Shown: positions 54,850 through 60,412 of the stretch, one piece after another
How the letters are laid out: each line of letters starts with the position of its first letter
Position numbering within the stretch: position 1 is the stretch's first letter
Translations under genes and position numbers: made by a program
Assembly: GCA_913055805.1 (NCBI GenBank)
Contig: CAJXLF010000015.1
Span: 1 to 60,412, forward strand
Source: an uncultured Salinisphaerales bacterium
GTDB lineage: Bacteria > Pseudomonadota > Gammaproteobacteria > Nevskiales > CAJXLF01
Direction of reading: 5' to 3'
Length of the DNA: 60,412 nucleotides
Notes under the pieces: generated by a model
Told to the model about the DNA's origin: nothing
The model's input: only the letters and a program-made list of their open reading frames with translations
Databases searched by the model: none

Positions 54850-56136
54850 ATGCTGGAAAACGCGATTGCTCAGTTTTCGTCGCACTGGTTGTTGTATCTG
54901 TCCATGCCGCTGACCAGCGGCCTGGTGGGTTATGTCACCAATGTCATCGCCATCAAGATGATGTTTCATCCCCTGGATTTCTGGGGCATCAAGCCGCCGT
55001 TTCTGGGCTGGCAGGGCATTATTCCACGCAAAGCCGGCAAGATGGCGGCGATTGCCTGCGACACCCTGGTACCGCATCTGGTGTCGGAAAAAGAGGTTTT
55101 CGAACGGCTCGATCCGGATCAGGTCGCCGCGGAAATCGAACAACCGATCCTGGACATGGTGGAACATCTCACTCGCGAAATTCTCAGCGAATATGAGCCC
55201 ACCCTGTGGGAATCCCTGCCCAATGCCATCAGGAACATGATCATAAAACGCGTGCAGGAAGACGCGCCCAATGTGGTCAAGGAACTGATGGACCAGATGA
55301 AAGACAACATCAGTGATGTTTTTGATCTGAAGGACATGGTGATCACCACTCTGATCCGCGACCGTGAACTGATCAACAAGGTATTCCAGGAAGCCGGTCG
55401 CGAAGAGTTCATATTCATCGGCCGCTCCGGATTCTACTTCGGCTTCCTGTTCGGTCTGTTGCAAATGGTGGGCTGGATGTTCTATCAGGCCGACTGGCAG
55501 CTCCCCCTGTTCGGCCTGCTGGTCGGCTACGCCACCAACTGGGTGGCGCTGCGCATGATTTTCCAGCCGCAGCAGCCGCGAAAATTCGGCCCGTTTGTCG
55601 TACAGGGTCTGTTCTTCAAGCGTCAGCGCGAAATATCACGCGACTACGGCAAGCTGATTGCCGATGAAATCGTTACCCCCATCAACGTCATCGAAGCCGT
55701 CCTCAAAGGTCCCTACGCCGATCAGATGTTCAACATGATCGCCAGGGCCGTGACCCGCAGTATTGACGAGCAGGCCGGCGTGGCCCGCCGCTTCGTAGCC
55801 TGGACCGTCGGCAGTGACAGTTATGTACAAATGAAACATGCCGCTGTGGAGCGCATTGTGCAGCAGGCGCCCGACCTGGCCCGCAGCGTGAACGACTATG
55901 CCCGTGAAGCCATGGACATTAAAAACGTGCTGGCCGGGCGGCTGGAAGTGCTGCCCCCCGAACAGTTCGAAGGCATGCTGCGCCCCGCATTCCAGGAAGA
56001 TGAATGGATGCTGATCGCCGTTGGCGCGGCGCTGGGTTTCTGTGTGGGTGTCGGTCAGGTGATGATTTTCACCGCTGTCATGGCCGCGGACAAACTGAAT
56101 CTGGGTAGTTTCCTGCCTGCGCTGGGTCTGGTCTGA
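54850..56136 (+). CDS. DUF445 membrane protein
   Basis: A 428-residue protein of the DUF445 family. It has an N-terminal hydrophobic segment with GLVGYVTNVIAIKMMFHPLDF, a near-repeat in the middle (GLLVGYATNWVALRMIFQPQQP), a long helical cytoplasmic or periplasmic region with Asp/Glu/Lys heptads, and a C-terminal hydrophobic helix (AAALGFCVGVGQVMIF-type). The duplicated YxTNxxAxxMxFxP motif is characteristic. Function unknown. Confidence 0.88.
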   Translation: MLENAIAQFSSHWLLYLSMPLTSGLVGYVTNVIAIKMMFHPLDFWGIKPPFLGWQGIIPRKAGKMAAIACDTLVPHLVSEKEVFERLDPDQVAAEIEQPILDMVEHLTREILSEYEPTLWESLPNAIRNMIIKRVQEDAPNVVKELMDQMKDNISDVFDLKDMVITTLIRDRELINKVFQEAGREEFIFIGRSGFYFGFLFGLLQMVGWMFYQADWQLPLFGLLVGYATNWVALRMIFQPQQPRKFGPFVVQGLFFKRQREISRDYGKLIADEIVTPINVIEAVLKGPYADQMFNMIARAVTRSIDEQAGVARRFVAWTVGSDSYVQMKHAAVERIVQQAPDLARSVNDYAREAMDIKNVLAGRLEVLPPEQFEGMLRPAFQEDEWMLIAVGAALGFCVGVGQVMIFTAVMAADKLNLGSFLPALGLV

Positions 56137-56204
56137 CGCTGCAACTACGGGCAGTAAACGCAAAACGCTATTCCGCATCCCATACAACGATATAGAAATC
56201 CGGG

Positions 56205-56241
56205 TTGACATATTTTTATAATTCTATAATTATGGAAATAT
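56205..56241 (+). promoter_or_regulatory. Promoter and ArsR operator of the ars operon
   Basis: The -35 box TTGACA (56205-56210) and TATAAT (56225-56230) are 14 bases apart, short for sigma70. An imperfect inverted repeat (ATATTTTTATAAT at 56210-56222 and ATTATGGAAATAT at 56229-56241, 11 of 13 positions matching) covers the -10 and runs into the arsR start codon. ArsR bound here would block both transcription and its own translation start. Confidence 0.75.
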
Positions 56242-56551
56242 GGAAACGAAGAATGTACTTGACGCCCTGAGCGCCCTGGCCCAAGAAACACGCCTGGAAA
56301 TATTCCGCACACTGGTGCGCCATGCGCCTTCAGGACAGAAGCCCGGCGAACTATCCGAGGCGCTGTCCCTGGCGCCGGCCACGCTTTCCTTCCACCTGAA
56401 GGAATTGAGCCACGCCGGTCTGGTGGACGTGGAACAGCAGGGCCGCTGCCTCATCTACACCGCCAACCTTGCCGCCATGACCGGCCTGGTTGGCTATCTG
56501 ACTGAAAACTGCTGCGGTGGCAACAACTGCACTCCGCAATCCCCCTGCTAA
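56240..56551 (+). CDS. arsR: ArsR-family arsenite-responsive repressor
   Basis: A 103-residue winged-helix repressor (ELSEALSLAPATLSFHLKELSHAGLV is the recognition region, about 37-62). The sensing cysteines lie at the C-terminus: Cys91-Cys92, Cys97 and Cys103, the arrangement of Acidithiobacillus ferrooxidans-type ArsR (Cys95, Cys96, Cys102), not the CVC motif of the classical R773 protein. It is the first gene of arsR-arsI-arsC. Confidence 0.93.
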   Translation: METKNVLDALSALAQETRLEIFRTLVRHAPSGQKPGELSEALSLAPATLSFHLKELSHAGLVDVEQQGRCLIYTANLAAMTGLVGYLTENCCGGNNCTPQSPC

Positions 56552-56577
56552 TCGGCCCCCATTAACCGGAGACCCCC

Positions 56578-57048
56578 ATGCTGAAACTTCATGTTCATAT
56601 TGCTGTGCATAATCTGGAAGAGAGTGTGCGCTTTTATTCAGCGTTATTCGCTACCGAACCCAGTGTGCAAAAAGACGACTATGCCAAATGGCTCCTGGAA
56701 GAACCGTGTATGAATTTCGCCATTTCCACCCGTAGCGCCAAACCCGGCCTTGACCATCTCGGTATTCAGGTGGAATCCGAAACAGAACTGGAGGAAATGA
56801 AGCGCAGGCTGAAAGCCGCTGACCTGCCAGTCACCAGCCAGATCGGCGAAACCTGCTGCTATGTGGAATCCGACAAGCACTGGACCGTTGACCCGCAGGG
56901 TATTGCCTGGGAAAGCTTTCATTCACTCAAGAACTCACCCACGTTTAATGGAAAGTCGGCCGCGGCTAACGACTCTGCATGCTGTGCAACCAGCCGTTGC
57001 GGATCGCCTGCTGACGTCGACGATTCAGACAAGGCCTGCTGCGCCTGA
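56578..57048 (+). CDS. arsI: ArsI-type C-As lyase with Cys-rich tail
   Basis: A non-heme iron dioxygenase of the vicinal-oxygen-chelate fold that demethylates trivalent organoarsenicals. The 156-residue protein has metal ligands His5, His60 and Glu112, and the substrate cysteines Cys93-Cys94 (ETCCYVES), matching known ArsI (H5, H62, E115, C96-C97). Residues 120-156 form a tail with five more cysteines (CC 135-136, C141, CC 154-155) that I do not know from typical ArsI. CadI is an alternative name for relatives, but the vicinal pair and arsR/arsC neighbours fit ArsI. Confidence 0.88.
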   Translation: MLKLHVHIAVHNLEESVRFYSALFATEPSVQKDDYAKWLLEEPCMNFAISTRSAKPGLDHLGIQVESETELEEMKRRLKAADLPVTSQIGETCCYVESDKHWTVDPQGIAWESFHSLKNSPTFNGKSAAANDSACCATSRCGSPADVDDSDKACCA

Positions 57049-57074
57049 GAAACGGACGAAACGGAGATCTTTCA

Positions 57075-57575
57075 ATGGATGCGAAAACCTACAACGTACT
57101 TTTCCTTTGTACCGGCAATTCGGCCCGCTCCATCATGGCGGAAGCTGCAATCAACCATCCCTTGATTGGCGGCGGTAAATTCAGGGGTTATAGCGCAGGC
57201 AGCCAACCCACCGGGGCCGTGAACCCGTTCGCACTGGAAACCCTCAAGCGTCACGGCATTGCTGTTGACGGCTACCGCAGCAAGTCCTGGGATGAGTTCG
57301 GAGCCGCGAATGCACCGCAGATGGACTTCGTCTTTACCGTCTGCGGTTCGGCTGCAGGCGAGGTCTGTCCTGTGTGGCCGGGCCAACCAGTGAAAGCACA
57401 CTGGGGAATTGAAGACCCGGCCGCTGTTGTCGGCACTGATGAGGAAAAACGCCGTGCCTTCAACGAAGCCTTTCTCATGCTCAAGCGGCGCATCGAATTG
57501 TTTGCAGCCCTACCCATCGAGAAACTTGAGCATCTGGCGCTGACGAATGAGCTGCAACGCATCGGCAAGAGCTGA
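57075..57575 (+). CDS. arsC: Arsenate reductase, low-molecular-weight-phosphatase type
   Basis: Reduces arsenate to arsenite by a Cys relay. The 166-residue protein has the phosphatase loop C12-x5-R18 (LCTGNSARS) and the redox pair Cys90 and Cys98 in TVCGSAAGEVCPVWPG. This places it in the thioredoxin-linked family, not the glutaredoxin R773 family. No arsB, acr3 or arsJ follows; the next gene is convergent katG. The arsenite efflux gene must be elsewhere or missing. Confidence 0.95.
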   Translation: MDAKTYNVLFLCTGNSARSIMAEAAINHPLIGGGKFRGYSAGSQPTGAVNPFALETLKRHGIAVDGYRSKSWDEFGAANAPQMDFVFTVCGSAAGEVCPVWPGQPVKAHWGIEDPAAVVGTDEEKRRAFNEAFLMLKRRIELFAALPIEKLEHLALTNELQRIGKS

Positions 57576-57631
57576 TAACGCCTGCAACCAGCCGACAGCA
57601 TCCCGTACACATCAATACACCTGGCAGATAA

Positions 57632-57660
57632 AGCAACGGCGGCCAGGAGCCGCCGTTGCT
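57632..57660 (-). terminator. Hairpin between arsC and katG, likely katG terminator
   Basis: A perfect 11-base stem AGCAACGGCGG/CCGCCGTTGCT with a seven-base loop, 20 bases after the katG stop. On the minus strand it is followed by TTTATCT, a short U-run. It may also stop arsC transcripts, without a U-run on that side. Confidence 0.6.
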
Positions 57661-57680
57661 GACAGAACGTCTATTTCTGT

Positions 57681-59954
57681 CTACTTCAGATCAAAGCGAT
57701 CCTGTGTCATGACCTTGGTCCAGGCAACCACGAAGTCGTTCACCAACTTCGCTTCACCATCCTCGGCCGCATAGGCCTCGGCCACAGCGCGCAGCTCGGA
57801 GTGGGAACCAAATATCAGGTCCACTGAAGTGGCGGTCCACTTCTTCTCGCCACTGGCACGGTCTACAGCATCGTAGAGGCCTTCAGTGCCGGCCTTCTTC
57901 CACTCGGTATCCATGCCCAGCAGATTGACGAAGAAGTCGTTGCTCAACTGCCCCGGCTGGTCGGTCAGTACGCCATGCGTAGCGCCGCCGCTGTTGGCGC
58001 CCAGCACACGCATGCCGCCAAGCAGGGCCGTCATCTCCGGCACGGACAGCCCCAGCAGGTCGGCCTTCTCTACCAGCATCCTGGTCGGTGAGGCATAGGC
58101 ATCGTCGCTGTAGTAGTTGCGGAAGGCATCGGCCGTCGGCTCCAGCACCGCGAAGGACTCCACGTCGGTCATCTCGGCGCTGGCGTCACCACGGCCCGGC
58201 ACGAACGGCACCTTGACCTTATGCCCGGCATCAGCGGCGGCCTTCTCGATGGCCGCGGCGCCACCCAGCACGATCAGGTCAGCCATGGAGACGGGCTTGC
58301 CGAAGTCCTGCTGAACCTTTTGCAGAGCGCTCAGCACTTTCGCCAGTTCTTCGGGATCGTTGGCGGGCCAGTCCTTTTGCGGCGCCAGACGCACACGGGC
58401 ACCGTTGGCGCCGCCGCGCATGTCCGACGCACGGTAGGTAGAAGCCGAGGCCCAGGCCGCCTTGACCAGTTCCGGCACGCTCAGGCCGGAATCCAGAATC
58501 TTCGCCTTAAGACTCTCGGCCTCGGAGGCGCTGAGCAGGTACTCGGGCGCCGGCACCGGATCCTGCCAGATGAAGGTTTCCTCCGGCACCTCACTGCCCA
58601 GGTAGCGGGCGCGCGGACCCAGGTCGCGATGCGTCAGTTTGAACCAGGCCCGGGCAAAAGCGGCATCGAACTCCTTGGGTTTGTCCAGGAAGCGCTTGGC
58701 AATTTTGGCGAAGCCGGGATCCTTCTTCAGCGCCAGGTCGGTGGTCAGCATGATGGGCGGATTACGCTTACCCTCGACGTGCGCGTCGGGCACGGCTGTA
58801 TGTGCGGACTCGTCGGTCGGCACCCAGACAGTTCCGCCCGACTCCAGCTTTTTCTGCTCCCATTCAAAGTTGAACAGGTTAGACAGGAACAAAACAGACC
58901 AGGCCGTCGGCGTCTGCGTCCAGGCACCTTCCAGGCCGCTGGTCATGGTGTCCTCGGCATTGCCCTTGCCGCAGCTGTTCTCCCAACCCAGGCCCTGCTC
59001 TTCCAGATCGGCCGCTGCGGGTTCGGGCCCCACGCAGTCACCCTTGCCGGCGCCATGCACCTTGCCCAGGGTATGGCCGCCAGCAATCAGCGCCACGATT
59101 TCCTCGTCATTCATGGCCATTCGGCCGAAGGACTCGCGGATGTCGGCGGCGGCGGAAACCGGATCAAGATTGCCGCTGGGACCTTCCGGGTTCACATAGA
59201 TCAGACCCATCTGCAAGGCAGCCAGTGGCTTTTCCAGTTCACCATCTTCCTTGTAGCGCTTGTCGTTGCCCAGCATCCTGGTTTCCGGGCCCCAGTACAC
59301 CAGGTCGGCCTCCCAGTCATCCACGCGGCCGCCGGCAAAACCCAGGGTTTCGAAGCCCATGGATTCCAGCGCCACATTGCCGGCCAGAATCATCAGGTCA
59401 GCCCAGGAAAGAGCAGGCCCGTATTTCTGTTTCACCGGCCACAGCAGGCGGCGCGCCTTGTCCAGATTGGCGTTATCCGGCCAGCTGTTGAGCGGCTCGA
59501 AACGCTGCTGGCCGCCATCGGCGCCGCCACGGCCATCATGCACACGGTAGGTACCGGCACTGTGCCAGGCCATGCGGATCATCAGGCCGCCGTAGTGTCC
59601 CCAGTCCGCCGGCCACCAGTCCTGCGAAGTGGTCAACACCGTCTCTATATCCTGCTTGACGGTATCCAGATCCAGGCTGTTGAAGGCTTCGGCATAATCA
59701 AAATCGTCGCCGTAGGGATTGGACTCAGGTGTGTGCTGCCGCAAGGGCGACAGGTCGAGCAGGTCCGGCCACCAGAATTGGTTGGACTTCGCTTCATGTA
59801 CCGCAGCCATGGAATCCCGGGTCTCGGGCTGCGCTTTCGTCTGCGCCTTGTCTTCAGACTGGGGTTTGTCCTGTGAGGCATCGGTACAGGCCATTAATAA
59901 CGTAGACAGCGCAATAGCGAGCGCCGCCAAAAGAGGAACCGGTTTGTTGAACAT
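57681..59954 (-). CDS. katG: Catalase-peroxidase with lipoprotein signal
   Basis: A bifunctional heme enzyme that removes H2O2. The 757-residue protein has both KatG halves. The N-terminal one carries the distal Arg127, Trp130 and His131 ([10 protein letters not shown]), the Tyr in [12 protein letters not shown] and Met in GRMAMND for the Met-Tyr-Trp adduct, and the proximal His in [12 protein letters not shown]. The N-terminus is [12 protein letters not shown], a lipobox with Cys23, then a Gln/Lys/Glu-rich linker of about 25 residues. KatG is normally cytoplasmic; this one is predicted periplasmic and lipid-anchored. AGGAGACAAG precedes the start. Confidence 0.95.
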   Translation of the reverse strand: MFNKPVPLLAALAIALSTLLMACTDASQDKPQSEDKAQTKAQPETRDSMAAVHEAKSNQFWWPDLLDLSPLRQHTPESNPYGDDFDYAEAFNSLDLDTVKQDIETVLTTSQDWWPADWGHYGGLMIRMAWHSAGTYRVHDGRGGADGGQQRFEPLNSWPDNANLDKARRLLWPVKQKYGPALSWADLMILAGNVALESMGFETLGFAGGRVDDWEADLVYWGPETRMLGNDKRYKEDGELEKPLAALQMGLIYVNPEGPSGNLDPVSAAADIRESFGRMAMNDEEIVALIAGGHTLGKVHGAGKGDCVGPEPAAADLEEQGLGWENSCGKGNAEDTMTSGLEGAWTQTPTAWSVLFLSNLFNFEWEQKKLESGGTVWVPTDESAHTAVPDAHVEGKRNPPIMLTTDLALKKDPGFAKIAKRFLDKPKEFDAAFARAWFKLTHRDLGPRARYLGSEVPEETFIWQDPVPAPEYLLSASEAESLKAKILDSGLSVPELVKAAWASASTYRASDMRGGANGARVRLAPQKDWPANDPEELAKVLSALQKVQQDFGKPVSMADLIVLGGAAAIEKAAADAGHKVKVPFVPGRGDASAEMTDVESFAVLEPTADAFRNYYSDDAYASPTRMLVEKADLLGLSVPEMTALLGGMRVLGANSGGATHGVLTDQPGQLSNDFFVNLLGMDTEWKKAGTEGLYDAVDRASGEKKWTATSVDLIFGSHSELRAVAEAYAAEDGEAKLVNDFVVAWTKVMTQDRFDLK

Positions 59955-60031
59955 GTCTTGTCTCCTGAAGAACTGGAACAGTCTCTCGTTATATAAAACG
60001 CTTTATTAGTATTGACTATTGATTTTCAAAT

Positions 60032-60046
60032 ACAAATTGAATTTGT
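60032..60046. promoter_or_regulatory. Palindrome ACAAATTGAATTTGT upstream of katG
   Basis: Perfect seven-base arms around a central G, 78 bases before the katG start, in an AT-rich stretch. A peroxide-responsive regulator is the obvious candidate, but the sequence does not match an OxyR or PerR consensus that I can confirm. Confidence 0.4.
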
Positions 60047-60074
60047 CTATGATGAAGATTGGGATTCTGTATCG

Positions 60075-60200
60075 TTAACGGATAACGCGCTCATTCTGGG
60101 CCTGCATCCCCATCTGCCCCCGATCCACCGACCAGGCCAGCGTCATTTCGGTAGCAAACGCAACTACTGAAATCACCGCGATTAAACCTTTCCTGATCAT
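60075..60200 (-). CDS. Possible 41-residue exported peptide
   Basis: A short ORF with a good ribosome-binding site (AGGAGCGTGAAA-ATG). It encodes MIRKGLIAVISVVAFATEMT, a basic start with a hydrophobic core as in signal peptides, followed by LAWSVDRGQMGMQAQNERVIR. I recognise no family. It ends about 120 bases before katG on the same strand. It is the only candidate gene in the 458 bases after katG. The site order suggests control by the FNR-type box at 60259. Confidence 0.4.
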   Translation of the reverse strand: MIRKGLIAVISVVAFATEMTLAWSVDRGQMGMQAQNERVIR

Positions 60201-60258
60201 TTTCACGCTCCTGACCCAGGCAGGCTTTCAAGGATCAGGCAAGGCCCGAAGGCATACC

Positions 60259-60272
60259 TTGATGTAGGTCAA
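60259..60272. promoter_or_regulatory. FNR/ANR-type box TTGATGTAGGTCAA
   Basis: It matches the TTGAT-N4-ATCAA consensus with one mismatch (G for A at position 10), a common variant. It lies 59 bases upstream of the small ORF on the minus strand, at a distance compatible with an activator site. Confidence 0.5.
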
Positions 60273-60337
60273 TCAAATAGGGGGTTGCAATGAATGGCGC
60301 GCCCGGAAGGGTGGAAATGAGCACTATTGGATACTGA

Positions 60338-60412
60338 GGGTGTCCAGAATTTTGTGTAACCGGGTGATGGGTTACGCCTGAGGGATGCGATCCCCGAAGC
60401 GAATCGTAAACT
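60338..60412. mobile_element. Possible insertion-sequence end cut by the window edge
   Basis: GGGTGTCCAGAATTTTGTGT followed by AACC resembles the terminal repeats of some IS256-family elements. No transposase reading frame is visible in the remaining bases and the other end is outside the window, so identity, orientation and target duplication cannot be tested here. Confidence 0.3.

Noticed and set aside
58221-59876. A 551-residue open frame on the plus strand opposite katG
   Set aside because: It lies fully antisense to a clear katG, has Gly/His/Arg/Gln-rich composition from codon-bias mirroring and no family motif.

Overview
The window reads as a chromosome segment of a free-living, aerobic gammaproteobacterium. 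The order mreBCD-mrdA-rodA-mltB-rlpA-dacA-dat-ybeD-lipB, the neighbouring gatCAB operon, outer-membrane enzymes (PldA), an outer-membrane secretin and many lipoproteins all point to a Gram-negative of that class. I cannot name the genus. Coding density is high, with no rRNA, tRNA or CRISPR array and no prophage seen. The only hint of a mobile element is a possible insertion-sequence end at the extreme right edge.

Region by region. 1-6.8 kb: tail of an unknown gene with its terminator, a long-chain acyl-CoA synthetase, then a leftward operon gatC-gatA-gatB-crotonase-hslO. 7.0-17.7 kb: the rightward cell-shape and peptidoglycan cluster (mreB, mreC, mreD, mrdA/PBP2, rodA, mltB, rlpA, dacA, dat) running into ybeD-lipB. 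17.7-24.7 kb: housekeeping and membrane genes (a small lipoprotein, an orphan mlaC, DUF1304, a ROK kinase, DUF4126, gltX, a voltage-sensor-like membrane protein without a visible pore, and pldA). 24.8-33.6 kb: signalling and lipid catabolism: a CheY-like regulator with a histidine kinase whose membrane domain matches the plant ethylene receptor, a Sel1-repeat lipoprotein, an acyl-CoA dehydrogenase/kinase pair, a histidine phosphatase, and a tail-to-tail diguanylate cyclase and cyclic-nucleotide-binding EAL phosphodiesterase. 33.7-40.3 kb: a lipoprotein ceramidase, a class II aldolase, a small Cys protein, and a leftward trio of a cytochrome c5 and two Tat-exported enzymes (a lactone-oxidase-type flavoprotein and an alanine-racemase-fold PLP protein).

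40.4-53.3 kb is a complete Tad/Flp pilus locus in two divergent arms: flp-tadV-rcpC-rcpA-lipoprotein-tadZ-tadA-tadB-tadC-tadD leftward, and a FixJ/LuxR-type regulator, a small unknown gene and tadE-tadE/F-tadG rightward. The 56-residue pilin gene flp lies at 49222-49392. A palindrome, GGGTWTACCC, occurs at the flp promoter, at the tadE promoter and just before the regulator's start codon. The regulator carries Glu where the receiver phosphoacceptor Asp should be. Together these look like a dedicated, perhaps phosphorylation-independent, switch for pilus synthesis. 53.3-60.4 kb: DUF2505, an unknown protein, DUF445, an arsR-arsI-arsC operon with no efflux gene in view, a lipoprotein-type catalase-peroxidase, a tiny exported ORF behind an FNR-type site, and the possible IS end.

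Best candidates for something new: the Tad operator/regulator circuit, the ethylene-receptor-like kinase, the pore-less voltage-sensor protein, the Tat flavoprotein/PLP/cytochrome trio, and the lipoprotein KatG.
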